Below are positions 46,655 through 60,150 of a DNA stretch of 64,000 bases, one piece after another (positions within the stretch are counted from its first letter, which is position 1; each line of letters opens with the position of its first letter). Both the position numbers and the translations under genes were made by a program. Source of the DNA: Cunninghamia lanceolata (taxonomy: Eukaryota > Streptophyta > Pinopsida > Cupressales > Cupressaceae). The notes below the pieces were generated by a model. The model was not told the DNA's origin. It did no database searches and saw only the letters and a program-made list of their open reading frames with translations. Location: the NCBI GenBank assembly GCA_027924645.1, contig BSBN01000040.1, positions 2,480,001 to 2,544,000 on the forward strand, written 5' to 3'.

Positions 46655-49600
46655 TGTTATCACCTAAATATGCACCCTGACTAATTTGCAAAAATTAGTC
46701 TATTTGATGAAACACGGGAAGACCTCTAAAGTTCTGGGTTACTCTCTGAATAGAGGTCAACCTCCAGAGAAGGCCAACTTCCTATGGATATCACCTAAAC
46801 TACTACTTTGATGAGGAAAAGGGTAAGAATATGCTTGCTTAAAACAAAGTGGTGAAAATGAGGTAAAAATGAGTGATACACCAAACTAATAAGAGCTATG
46901 AGACACTAAGACTGACATACACTTGGTTATTTATGATGAATACTGAAGATACACAACATGTTAATATAAGCTTATGCATAAATCTTTCATGAACAGGTAT
47001 GTTCTGCATATATTTTCAAGAAGGAAAGACAAACTTTCACAAACTAGAGGTTTCTATGCAATTTTAAGACACAATTCATAACCTGCATATTCCTACTTTT
47101 GCAAAAAGGCATAAAATGAGACAAAGTTAAAAGAGAAAAGAAAAGGTCTCACAAATAACTCAGTCAATCACCTGGTAATGCACAATGCTTACAAGAACAA
47201 GAAGGTAGAAAGATTCTTCAATAATCTCCAAGGTAAAATTTGTATTTCACACTCCCAAAATGATGAGTTACAAAAGATGCTCAATACTGTAACAAAGGAA
47301 TGTATCAATCACAATCTCCAGAAAATTTTTTGTATAATAAGAACTAACTAAAAAAGAGTCACAAAAGTGACTATATCCACCACTATCCAAGTGGTTCCAC
47401 CATACAAGGAAACTCCAACTGACTGGGGTCAGATGCACATAAAAAGCCTGAAATATAGTGCCTATATCCTCTCCAAAAGTGTCCATAATACAAGAAAAAG
47501 TCCATCAAGACTTAGTCAAACATGAAGAGTCATGAAAACTAGTCCTACAAGCCTCCAAAAGGCAATAAAACCTTCCAAGATGCTCTCAAAGCAATCAAGA
47601 CAACTACTAACTGCCAACAGACTTAGTCAAGCTTTTCCCTCAAAGCAACAAACCAATAGCTATAATAATGGCATGTGTCCACCACAACATCACAATCCAA
47701 GCTATATTCCCTCCAAGACAATAAAGATATCCACACACTCCTCCTTTGCAAAAACATCTTAACAATAGCATTCAAATGACTCATAAGGTCATCATTCAAG
47801 GCAATTGTTTTACATCTCATCACATATACAAAGAGGAAAAAGCATTGAAGTATCTGGCATAATACCAAGGTAGCCAAAAGACATAATAAAGTCTTCATTA
47901 TTTCACTTTGTTTCAAAACCACCTCCTAGCACACTAGGCACAACATGTTGTATGTCTTGGAGCATGGGCTCATTAGAAAGGTAATACAAAAAAGAAAATG
48001 CAAAAGAAAAGAAACCCATGGGCTTCTTAGGGTTTCAAAACCCTAAATACAAAAAAGCAACTTTTGAGGCTCATTTTGCATATTTCATTTTTGAAAACTT
48101 GCTCTGCATGTTATGGCTGGTGACATGAGGGTTTGATAACTGAGCCTCCTATAGGTGATTTCAAGGCATTTTATGTGGCCTTTTTTCCGCTTTCTGCACT
48201 TTTGCTTAAGGTAACCATTATGAAGCTCTTTTCTGTGAAAAATAACTGCAAAACTCATCATTTTCTGTAGCATTAGTTCATTGTCACCATGCTATTCTTT
48301 GTACTCTTCCATGTCTGAGATAGATGATTTTTATTTTATATATAGGTGATTGTATTTCAAGGCAATAAGCTACAGAAAATACTCTGAAATTTATCATTTC
48401 TGTGTCATTCCTTTTTACTATGAATGATGTTGTAGCAAGATATATCATTTTTGTTCAAAAACCCTTCACTCTACCCCTGGAAATTTTTGTATATAGTCTT
48501 TTCTCATCGTGAGCTGCCTGTAACTTTGCATTTCACTCTTCCTCTGAATAGCCATAAAAAAACACAGCTCTCTGGCCTTTTAATGCAAGCATAAGACATT
48601 TTTATTGAAGAAAAGGGTTCTTTTGCTAGGGTTTCTATAGAAACCAAACCCTAAGTCTATTTCACCTTTCTATAGTTAAATTTCTCTGAATTCTTGGTAG
48701 AAAATGACCATATTTGACTTTTGAATCCTAGGGTTTCATCAAACCTTAACTATATTTTACCTGTTTATGATCATGACAACAGTTTGAAAATTCATGGATG
48801 ACCAAGAGATAGTTTTACTTTTATCTGAATCTCTATATTTATGTTCATTTTGAACACTTCTGTTGTAGCATTCTGAACACTATCATCTTTCTAGTATATG
48901 CTCTGATAGTAGCAAAAAATGATTCTATAGCTTGTTAAAAATGGACAGAGTATGCAAATTCTGGGAATTCTTCTCTTCTCATGCTTTGACAGTGACTTAT
49001 GTATGATGTTCATAGCATTTTCATGATTTATGTACTCTATCATTATAGTCTGCAGGTGTTCAAAATGGACAAAATGTAGAAGTTCTGAAATACACTCCTA
49101 TCTGGGCACTCTAACAATCTTAGCTCTCTATCTTTTCTAATGTTACATGCCCATGTCTCATGACTATTGGACTACTCTTTCTCTTGGCACTTATATTTTG
49201 CAACAGTCAATTATCCTTCTGTATGACTGCACCTTCAACATGCTTCATCAATGCTTCAAAGTCCTTGACTATTGTCCCTATAAATCTCGTTATCTTATAT
49301 ACCTCTAGCTCTTTTATCTGCTAGGACTGGACTTTCATGCTTTATGACTGTCCTCGTGCTACTGTTTGTTGCCTCCTTACTCCATGACTAGTGTATAACT
49401 ATTTTTCCCTTCTTGAACATAGTCAAGAGGACTACATTTCCTTGCTAACTAAGACTATTTCCTTTCTTTGGGCTCAAAATTGCTTCTATTATGAGTCTGC
49501 CTTGTGACTTTGACAAACCTTGTAGTAGTAGTGTGAAAGCTTCTTGAGACTACATAAAACCCTCTAACTAGTGTAGGATAGGTAGTCCCTTTTCAACAAT

Positions 49601-51434
49601 CTTTTGTCATGCATGATATTCTCTGTCAAAACCTCCTTGACTACCCACTGATAACTTGTTGTTTTGAAACCTTATGATGACCCTATAGCTGTTTCATTTT
49701 AACTTTACAAGGCATTTATATCTGCCACTATCCTCTTGATACATGCTTGCCATAATAATGTTAATAGTTTTGCATTCATTGTCTTGCCCTAGATGACTGT
49801 TATCTGATTTTGTTGAAAGGTTTATGGCTTTTCTTGCATCATTCAAAATTTATGTACCTCTATCACATTGCCTCTATTTCTGAGATCCACATATCAACAA
49901 AACCTCTATGACAGTCATGCTATCATTTATCCTATTTAACACAAGCCCTAAATCCCTTCATGACTGTGTAGACCTCTATTTCCCCTTATTGCATGGTGTG
50001 ATATGATAGTGGTTGTTGCATAGAAATGTTGATATAGGACTTTTTTTAAATTGATTGTTGTGCCATTTTATACTTGAAGGTGATGTAGGCTTGTGAGACT
50101 AGCAATAGATATTTAAACCTTGACATATACATCCTTTACCAGAAACAAAATTGTCTCTTTGCCATAGATTTATTTCTTTGAAAGTACTTCTTCAATCTCT
50201 TTTTGATCTTGAATTGTTGTTGTGCATTCTGCTCTAATAGTGATTTTGGAAATATATAGGATTGTCCTTGATCTACAGCTTAAAATGGTTTTATCAAGTG
50301 AATACAAGCACTATTTGACACTATATTCCTTCATCTTATCTCTCTATCTAAGATCCACATATCAACAAAACCTATATGACAGTCATGCTATCCTTTAACT
50401 GATTCAGACCTTATGTTGTCCTCTTAGTCATAACAATCTTCAATCATTATGCTTTTACAGAATAAAAGATGGTGAACTATTTGCAATTAGTGACTGTCAA
50501 CTATGACTGTCATACCATTCTGTTTATTATGATAGCTCCTAGATCTTTTGAAACTATTTTACTGATTATACATTATCTCCTGAGCATCCTCATTAGCCTC
50601 TGTATTCTTGACTGATCCAACCCTGATGATTGATCTCTTTGTTCAAACATTCTGTATATTTATGACATGTAATGACATGAAATGTTTCAGCAACACTTAT
50701 GAGTTGGTCTCAACCCTTGTGGGAACCACATTTTCTCCACTCATATAACTTGATAAATCACACAAAATCATAATTTCACCTGTCTGTGCACATGGAACAA
50801 ACTTGTTAGAAAAATAAGTGCATATTGTGGATATGTTTGATAACTGGCTTGTTTTCTAGGACCTCCGAAGTATACATTTCTCATTTAATGCACATTGAGA
50901 CCAAAATATGCATGCATATGGTGAATGTATGTACAACATTGGGTAATCAACCATTGCTTAGAGCATTGCTCTAATACGACTACTTAATCTTTTGCACTAA
51001 TTGGGAGCTAGGAGAAATTAGTGGCTCAGGGCTACATCAACCTACAACCTCCACAGTCAACACAGCAAACCAGTCATTCAGGCAATGACTGGTTACCTTT
51101 CCTTCTATGCACATTCATTTCTCTTTATTACTTATTCATGTATATGTTGTTCTCAATTTGTATTAGAATAAGCTATAGTCAATCTCACAGCTTGTGTGAG
51201 ATAATGAACATTTTTACATTCAATAAAGATTATTTGTTTGAATCAGAAAGAATTTGTATGAATCCCTCTTATGTTACATGCACTTGAATAAATGCAGTAA
51301 TTTGATAATCATAATCTTTTAAATTATTCCATTTATGCACTTGAATGTAATGTAATAAGGATCAGATAAAATGTACCTTTTGGACTTTGAATCAAAGCTC
51401 TACCTGAATGAGCTATAGTGAAATTTGGGTAATA
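46655..51434 (-). repeat. E3 5' LTR (right copy)
   Basis: 4780 bp, collinear with 17876-22632 with small indels (for example the extra TGTGTAGACC near 49966) and scattered substitutions. It would hold the E3 promoter; no clear TATA box could be singled out. Confidence 0.92.
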
Positions 51435-51568
51435 GCAGTATTATGGAGAAGACTATACTTAAATGGTAACCTTTTTTTAGTGTTCAATTGCTATGTTAAT
51501 TGTGTTAATTTTCATGTTTATATGTTGTTGTACTTTCTCCATAGTGATTAAAAAAAGATACAAATGAT
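51435..51568. other. Spacer with right target duplication of E3
   Basis: GCAGT at 51435-51439 is the right copy of the E3 target duplication. The rest is AT-rich and without features. Confidence 0.6.
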
Positions 51569-53260
51569 TTGATGATGATGATGATGCTTGTAATTTGGTC
51601 ATACTATATTGAAAACCTTTTTCTTTCAATTTTACAAATGAGAAGAAATATATCAAATTCTGCCACTACAAGAATAATGTGCCTACCAGTGAAAGTGATC
51701 ACCATTCTTTCACAAATTAGGTCAACTACTTCTTCCCTTTTCAAATGTTGTTAAAGGAAGAGATGTCTTTAAACATGTCATCAGGCATTAAAAACTAATG
51801 TAGTATTTTCCTCTATTCAGTGCATAGACTTCAAAGTCCCATGTCTAAACAATCACCATGTATGGTGAATGGATCTTCAAATATTCATATACATTTCACT
51901 ATAATAGCTAAGTGGGTATGCAAAAACCTGCATCATTTCACCATGTTTGGTAATTGAGTACTCAAGGATTCAAACCATCTCGCTGTGATTTTTTAATTGT
52001 GAATGCAAAAACTCAAATCAATTCACTGTACCTGTAAATTGGTTATACAAGGATTCAAATCAGTTCACTGTATTTGCCAATGGGAATGCAAGGATACAAA
52101 TCATTTGCATATAACAACTATTGGAAAATTTTAGACATAGGAGTGGATGATGTGGATGCTTGTAATTTGCTCATACTATAATGAAAACCTTTTGCTTTCA
52201 ATTTTACAAATGAGAAGAAATCTATCAAATTCTGCCAATGTAAGAATAATGAGCTTACCAGTGAAATTGATCACCATTCTTTCACAAATTAGGTCACCTA
52301 CTTCTTCCCTTTTCAAATGTTGTTAAAGGAAGAGATGTCTTTAAACATGTCATCAGGCATTGAAAACTGATGTAGTATTTTCCTCTGTTCAGTGCATGGA
52401 CTTCAAAGTCCTATGTCTAAATAGTCACCATGTATGGTGAATGGATCTTCAAATATTCATATACATTTCATTATAATAGCTAAGTGGGTATGCGAAAACC
52501 TGCATCGTTTCATCATGTTTGGTAATTGAGTACTCAAGGATTCAAACCATCTCGCTGTGATTTTTTAATTGTGAATGCAAAAACTCAAATCAATTCACTG
52601 TACCTGCAAATTGGTTATACAAGGATTCAAATCAGTTCACTGTATTTGCTAATGGGAATGAAGGATACAAATCATTTGCATATAACAACTATTGGAAAAT
52701 TTTAGACCTAGGAGTGGATGATGTGGATGCTTGTAATTTTCTCATACTATAATGAAAACCTTTTGCTTACAATTTTACAAATGAGAAGAAATCTATCAAA
52801 TTCTGCCAATGTAAGAATAATGAGCTTACCAGTGAAAGTGATCACCATTCTTTCACAAATTAGGTCACCTGCTTCTTCCCTTTTCAAATGTTGTTAAAGG
52901 AAGAGATGTCTTTAAACATGTCATCAGGCATTGAAAACTAATGTAGTATTTTTCTCTGTTCAGTGCATGGACTTCAAAGTCCTATGTCTAAATAGTCACC
53001 ATGTATAGTGAATGGATCTTCAAATATTCATATACACTTCACTATAATAGCGAAGTGGGTATGCGAAAACCTACATCATTTCACCATGTTTGGTAATTGA
53101 GTACTCAAGGATTCAAACCATCTTGCTGTGATTTTTTAATTGTGAATGCAAAAACTCAAATCAATTCACTGTACCTACAAATTGGTTATACAAGGATTCA
53201 AATCAGTTCACTGTATTTGCCAATGGGAATGCAAGGATACAAATCATTTGCATATAACTA
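51569..53260. repeat. Three tandem copies of a ~572-bp unit
   Basis: Copies at 51569-52140, 52141-52711 and 52712-53260. The word ACAAATGAGAAG recurs at 51634, 52206 and 52777, steps of 572 and 571. Copies 2 and 3 are closest; copy 1 is more diverged. No coding frame is shared. The array stands directly before the transposon genes at 53442. Confidence 0.93.
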
Positions 53261-53441
53261 CTAGGAGGTCTACACAATTGAGGGCTAATGTAGAAAGGTT
53301 AGAGGATAAATGCAAACATATAGGAAATTTATATAATCTGTCAGGACACATTTGTTGTTCATGTGTGGTTATCTTGATTGGTTCCTTTTAACCTCTTGGT
53401 GCACAACTGTTATGTGACTATTGTCATTGTTGTGTATTATA

Positions 53442-55384
53442 GGATCCAGAGGAGGCCATGGAGAGAGGACGTGGACAGCATAGAACTACTAAATTGCAGA
53501 GAGGAAAATGGGTGGAAATAGATATGACAACAGAATCTGCAGATACAATAGAGGTAAGAAGAGAAAGCAACCTCAACCAAAGGAGGAAGGTGTTTATGAA
53601 TTCACAAATGCTACAACATAGAGGAGATAAAGTCATTTTTTTTGTCTATGAGGCCTCTGAGGTCAAACTTATTGGTTGAAAAGGCACAGGAATGGTGATT
53701 AAATGTGATTCTATGATCAAGGGAAAAGTTTGAAAATTAGGATGGCCAAAACATGATATGAATATGTCACATATATGACTAAAGTGAGGTTTTGTGTTGG
53801 ATAGCATATTCATTGAAATGATATAATTGGTGTACTAAACATTATTTACTATGTTGTGTATTATAGGGGCCAGACGAGGCCATGGCAACAGATCGTGTCA
53901 TATCAAATGAGGACGCAACAAATGAAGCAGGACATCAGGTACTCAAATTTTGACTTAACTTAGGAAAAAATGATTTGATGGCATTTTGTGATACGTCCAT
54001 CTTTTTTCACAGTATTATTGAAATTTATAATGTATTATCCAATCTTGACATAAATTAATGCATGTTGTTGATTATTTTACATGGAGATTGAAGCAAATGT
54101 AGAGCATGAGCATTCAACTAGCAAAAGAAAAAGATATGTACGTGGACATGGACCTAAAATTGTTAAATCATGTAGATGTCAGTGGGTGGAAGAGGATATG
54201 ACAATGGACCCTGTAGACACAACAAATGATTGCACTGAACAAGAGGTTAGTCAGGACTATAGTACATGGGATGAATACTTTGAGAAAATTGTTGTTTGTG
54301 GATGTTCTGTATGTCGTGGAAAGAAACAATTCAAATGAGTGATTGTACAAAGACATTACATATATGATGAGCTTCCAATCAGTAGTATGCCTCCTACAAT
54401 CAATTCAAATCCAATAGGAATTGTGGTAAGGAATTTTCCAATTTGATATAAATAACATGTATACTTTGTTTAAACATTGTTTTATATTATTTAAATAACT
54501 AATTTTTTTCTTAATGGATACTTACAGGATAAAGTTATTGGTTTAAAGTTTCCTGGATCACCGACTTCTAGCCTAGAGGTCAATGATCATTCATTAGATG
54601 ATACATCTAACAAAAATATGTGCCAATTTACCAGCTCCGAAGACGAGGAATTGATGAAAACAAGTAACAGAACAAGAACTGGTTTAAAGATGCATAATTT
54701 GCTTAAAGACAAGGGGAAGGTGGACTACATACCCTATGAGAATGAATGTGATGGAGATGATGACTTGCCCTTGAGTTTGAGATCAATTTACAAAGATACA
54801 TTTGATCATCGACTGTATTGCGCTTGGCCTAGTGATCAACAAATACCTAGAGTGTACGAGGTGTTTCAATTTTGGGGGTACAGCTACATGATACAACCTC
54901 CAATATTCATGGAGAGAATCTAGGCCTCTTTATCGTCCAAAATGTACATGTGGGATCTAAACATAGAAACAATTCAGAACAAACCACTAGGAGATTAATG
55001 CCATATTATGGTCCATCATATTACAGTGGTGAATGGAGAAGGCTAGCAGAATATAAGCCTAGCATGTCAGCATATGATCTAAATTCGAATGTGTATACAC
55101 ATCATCTCTAATTGGAAAGTGGAAAAGAAATGAATAGAGGTCATCTTATGTATATAGATGGACATGCATACACACACAAAAATATTGCAGGATTTATAAA
55201 TAGTAGTAAGGGAAGGGACCCTACTATAAGACCGAATTGTCAATTTGTTGAGGTTATAAATGATAAAGATGGAGATATGGAAAGAGAGGTTGATAGATTG
55301 ATAATGGTTGAGGCTATTATGGACCTTACCATTGGGGATGAGTTATCGATTGATTACCTCTTCTTAAAATGCACTCCTACGTGA
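53442..55384 (+). pseudogene. SET-domain-like gene beside CACTA transposase
   Basis: Multi-exon gene with visible splice sites. Exon 53442-53553 (after TATTATAG, before GTAAGA), exon 53867-53938 (after TATTATAG, before GTACTC), a Cys-rich segment at about 54085-54345 (CRCQWVEEDM; CGCSVCRG), then from about 54530 (after CTTACAG) an acidic segment, and a SET-like region at about 54920-55375: GENLGLFIVQNV, NIAGFINSSKGRD.TIRPNCQFV, then GDELSIDY. These match the N-terminal GxGxF, the N-HxxxPNC-like and the GEELxxDY motifs of SET lysine methyltransferases. A frame change near 54910 and an in-frame TAA at 55109 break it. Function is inferred from motifs only. Confidence 0.7.
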
Positions 55385-55687
55385 AAGAAAAGGGAAGAAT
55401 AAGGTCTCCCTAAGGATGTTCTTAAGGGCAGAAAACCAAAGAATAATAAATGAGTGTGGACTGATGTTTTATAAACTATGTTGTCAAAATTGTGTTTTCT
55501 TTAAATTATTGTATAAAAAAGGTAGTCTATAAAATAATTTTCTAATATTCAATTGATGTATATATGTTCATACAGTTTATATTTATATTTTTTAAGCCAT
55601 ATTTGATTATATTTCTTTGAAATTGATACATTTTGAATTTAGTACAATTGTTGCCAAACATTAAATAATGCTTGTGTTTGTTGATAG
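55385..55687. other. Spacer or intron between SET and transposase parts
   Basis: 303 bp, AT-rich, ending in TTGATAG, a plausible 3' splice site. It could be an intron of one joint gene or the gap between two genes. No frame seen. Confidence 0.45.
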
Positions 55688-58600
55688 GTAGAAGATGTTG
55701 ATGAAACACATATTAATACCCAAGATCTACCTAGGTTATTAAGGTTTGGACGAGATGATCCAAACCATCCTTTAAACCATATCAGGAAGAAAAGAGCAAC
55801 ATTGAAGAGAATACTAGCAACTGAGAAATTTGAACTGTTGATGAGATTCACATACATTGATGACATGCCAGCTAGCCTTAATGATGATGATCATGATAGT
55901 GAAAATGCAGTGCATGAAGAAAGATTGAATGAAATACGTACAGGTTTCTTTGGGGATGGAACCAATGATGACAATAATGATCATATGGTTGACAGTAACG
56001 ATAATAGCAGGGGTAATTACCACCAACATAATGTTGATGATAACAACTTGAAAGACTCCATTAAGCAAGCAACGAAGACACTCATGTTCAAATCAGGTGT
56101 AAGTAGAACTTCAAAATTGGCATGCACATTAATATTATTAGAAATCAAGTCACTATTTGGTTGGTCAGACAAAGGATTCACTACCCTACTAAAGTGAGTT
56201 GAAATCTATTTCTTACTTTACATTGTTAATTGGTGTACATAATTCGTAAACATTCATCAACTTCATTTATATTTCTTTAAGGAGAATTTAAAACCATATA
56301 TTGTATATAAATAGTCCTAGTATAGATTGACATATCAAACATGTTCATCATAAGTCAAACATTCAATTGATTTAATCTCTGGCAATCTTACAAGGCACTA
56401 AAAACTAAAATATTCCCTGAAGAGAATGTGTTGCCATCAACTTGCAAAGAGGCACGTCTGTTGTTGGTTGAGTTTGGGATTGAATATAAGAAAATTCATT
56501 CATGTAAAAATGATTGCATTTGATATAGAGATTAATATGAAAACAAGTAGAATAACCTGTATGCAAAGAGAAGAGATATGGTACAGATGTATAAGGTCCT
56601 ACAGTTCCAAAGAAGGTTTTACGTCACATGCCAATTATACCTAGACTTCAAAGAATGTTTCGTTGCAAGTCACGTGCACAATTGATGGACTAGCATGCAA
56701 AGAATAGGAGTGAAGATGGATTCATGTGAATTTCGGTCAACTCCAAAGCAATGAAACACATAGAAGAAAAATGGCCAAGAAAATTCAAAGATGAATCCCG
56801 TAGTATTAGGTTTGGTCTTGCAATTGATGGAGTGTGCCCATTCTCTTTCCTAAGCTCAAATTATAGTGTTTGGCCAGTCGGATTGATAGTATACAATATT
56901 CCCCCATGGATGAGTGTTAGAAAGGAGCACCTTATGTTGACTCTCATTGTTCCAGGAAAACATCAAGTTAAAAACATGGATGTTTATCTTATGCCTTTTA
57001 TTGATGAGATGTAACTGCTATGGAAAGGCATAAGAATGTATGACATATCACATCCCCCATCAAATAGGTCCTTCATGTTGTATGGTGTGCTATGATGGAC
57101 TATTCATGATTTCCCAGGACTTGGTGTTTGTTCTGGTAAGATAAAATATTTACATATTTACACTCATAATTTATTTCCATCCCACCTTTCATACTTAGTT
57201 TTATACTATTTTTTTATGTTATTAACATTACTTATTGAATTGCAGGGCTTCAAACAAAGGGGATATTTGCATGTCCAAAATTTGCAGAACAATTTCAAGG
57301 GCTGTATTCTAAAGATCTACATAAATTTATTTATGCAAACAATAGGGTTTTTCTACCACTAGATCGTTTAGATATTGTTTGAAGAATCAGTTTGATGGAA
57401 AAGTTAAAAATAGAGGCCCTCCCATGATTATGGGTCTAGGAGATTGGATTAAGAAGTATGAAGATGCTAAATTGAAATCTTGGGAGGATTTTTTTTATCG
57501 AGGTGATTCAATTGAAGAACCAGAACAAGTTGTAGTTAATATGCCAGAAGGAATGAATAGGAAATCCATATTTTATGAGCTCCCTTACTGGAAGGATCTA
57601 TTAATATCTCACCTATTTGATCCTATGCACATCTTCAAAAATGTCCTAGATTCTATATTTTGACATATATTAGGCAAAGATAAGGACACCTTGTCTTCGA
57701 GGAGAGATATTACTCTTTCGCGTACCAAAATTGATAGAAAACATTTGTGGCCAAACATGGGAAAATTAAACATATGCAGAAGCTCCATGGATTTTGAAAA
57801 AAAAAGAGCTAGACCAACTAAAAAATGTCATCCATTTAATAAGGACACCTACTGGCTATGGGTCATCATTGGCTAAAGCTTTTACAGTTGATGGACGTAT
57901 CACATGATTTAAAACACATGATTTTCATAATTTTATGAAGGTATTATATATCATCATTTAACATTTATTGGTAACATTGATCATCATTTAACATTTGTTG
58001 GTAACATTGATTAAGTACTAAATATATTTTGATATTTTGTTGTGTGAGAAAAAATTACTAATGACTTTTTCATAAATGTGTTTGATAGCATATCATGCCA
58101 TTGGCAATTAGGGGGGATTCCTGTCTTACAGTTGACTTAAGGAATGCCATAAGTTGATTGTTAGCATTTACAAGGTATGTTGTTATATGAAATGTTCATG
58201 TGTGAGAGACATAGAGATATTATATTGCATTTTAATTTTTGACTAAAGGTTCATACTAATTTACTATTCTTATATTAGGTGGGTGACCTCCAAGGAGATC
58301 CATGAATGTGAAGTGCCAAAATGGAAGAAGGAAATTGCAGAAATTGTATGTGTATTTGAGAAGGATCTCCCTACAAGTTTCATGGACCTACAAGTCCATT
58401 TACTTATATACCTAGTCGATGACATTGAATTGGCGGGTGTCGTATCAACGAGGTGGATGTTTTTATTTGAGAGTTATATGAAAACTCTAAAAATAAATGT
58501 CTGACAAAAGGCACATCTAGAGGGTTGCATGGTTGAAGGGTATGTATTGAATGAAACATTTTTCTTCCTGTGTGAATTCCTTGGTAAGGATTTTGAAGAT

Positions 58601-60150
58601 GGGCCATGCTTCTGGGATGAAGAACAAGCATCAGATATTATTGATGGAGAAAAACCACAATCTAATGGTGTTCAAGTAGAAATTAGTAAGTAAACTCATG
58701 ATCAGTGTGGTTGTTTTTCTTGCAATCATTAATTTACTCTGTTATTTATTTGTCAAATTAACAACATGACATTTGGAGCTTGAAATAAACATGTTGACAT
58801 GTAATAGGTGTAGACAAAAGTGCTATACTCGACAAGTTCATTATGTACCACATGGACTTTATGAACAAATGGATCGATCTATATGATAAAAAGAGAGAAG
58901 TGTTAGAAGAAAGGAGACAATTTAAGAGATCGAACCCAAGGAATACTCCACTTCCCACTGATCTGCTTAGGGAATGGGGCAAAGATTGCACACTGAATGG
59001 GTTACTAAACAAATTCAAAATCAAATAGAAGATGTAGGTATAGATTCAAACATAACAGAAGATGAAATCAACATGTCTAGAGGATATGAAAGAAAGGTAC
59101 AGTTGGAATTTTACAAAATGTTGTTTCCTTGTAGTTTTGACACTATTAACTATTTTAGTATTCATCATTATATTTTTTTTTCACTGAAATAAGTGGTCTT
59201 TCACAGGTGAGTAAATATCTAGCAATGTGGTCATATGGTCGACATTATTGTGTAGAAAGTGTAGATGTAAAGAGACAATCCTTCGATTGTGGCATCATGG
59301 TTGACTTCAAGAAATCCAGTCGATCAAGCTCAAAAGATAAGAATATAATTGAAGGGAATCTACAATATGTTGGGAAAATACAAGAAATTATTGAGTTGGA
59401 TTACCGCTCTTTTAAATGTTATGTTTTTAAATGTAGATGGTATGAAGCATTTGAGAGGACATGAAGACATGATACCCATAGTGGATTGTTTTCTATAGAT
59501 TCCTTATGTTTCCTACCGAAGGATAAGGAGCCTTATGTTCTACCAATTCATTGTGAGCAGGTATTTCTTTAGCTCAAACAAGAAGCGGTAGTGATCATTA
59601 ATCTATTAATTCATAGTTTATTGCTTATATATACATGTGTTTATTAATCAATAAAATTATTATACCATACGTCTAATATATGTATGCCGTTCATGTGCAG
59701 GTATTTTTCTATGAAGATATTTTGGACCTGAAATGGATATTTGTCATACATTATGATCCAAGATTAAGGCATGCATTTGACGATGCATTAGTGGATATTG
59801 AGAAAAATAATGATGGCCAACAAAATGAGAGAGAGGGATTAGAGAACATCGAAGAAATTGACATCCATGATGATGTTGAAGATGGTTATGTTCAGGCACA
59901 AGAAGACAACAATCCAGAGTTAGATGATGTAATGGAAGACAACAATATGGATGGTATAGAAAATGATGATCCAAATACATCTAGTAACAATATAGATGGT
60001 CTACAGTCAAATTTCAATGATGATGAAGATGATGCGGGTCAAGATGAGGATGATGATAATATTAAATACTTGAAAGAATATATGAACATTGACAATGATA
60101 CACTTGATGACATTGTAGCAGACAATAATGTTAATGACCAAGACTTCTAA
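55688..60150 (+). pseudogene. tnp2: CACTA (En/Spm) TNP2-type transposase
   Basis: Eight exon-like segments with GT/AG borders: 55688-56192, 56394-57136, 57246-57950, 58089-58174, 58279-58685, 58808-59096, 59207-59560 and 59701-60150. Family motifs in order: KFGWSD-like (LFGWSDKGFTTLL), GIEYKKIHSCKNDC, FGLAIDGVCPF...YNIPPWM, MDVYLMPFIDEM, ELPYWKDLLISHLFDPMHI, MPLAIRGD, then the DUF4218-like part (LAGVVSTRWMFLFESYMKTL, EGCMVEGYV), and YVGKIQEIIELDYRSFKC. The C-terminus is strongly acidic (Asp/Asn-rich, 59800-60140). It would cut and join element ends. Several stops (for example TGA 56521) make it inactive. Confidence 0.88.

Larger units (their letters stand above)
17876..51434 (-). mobile_element. 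E3: Ty3-type LTR retrotransposon, giant LTRs
   Basis: Spans 33,559 bp here, or about 15,991 bp once E2 and one 5-bp duplication are subtracted. The LTRs are 17876-22632 (4757 bp) and 46655-51434 (4780 bp). On the minus strand the order is 5' LTR, primer binding site, gag, protease, [E2], rest of protease region, RNase H-like domain, reverse transcriptase (YLDD), RNase H, integrase, 3' LTR. LTR terminal bases are TG and CA, except for a C-to-T change at 51433. Every coding part has stops. The RNase H-like domain ahead of the reverse transcriptase separates it from E1 and E2. Confidence 0.9.

Noticed and set aside
51664..51680. CACTACAAGAATAATG, which resembles a CACTA terminal inverted repeat
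   Set aside because: It lies inside copy 1 of the 572-bp tandem repeat, with repeat sequence on both sides, and the other copies read CAATGTAAGAATAATG. No matching inverted end was found.
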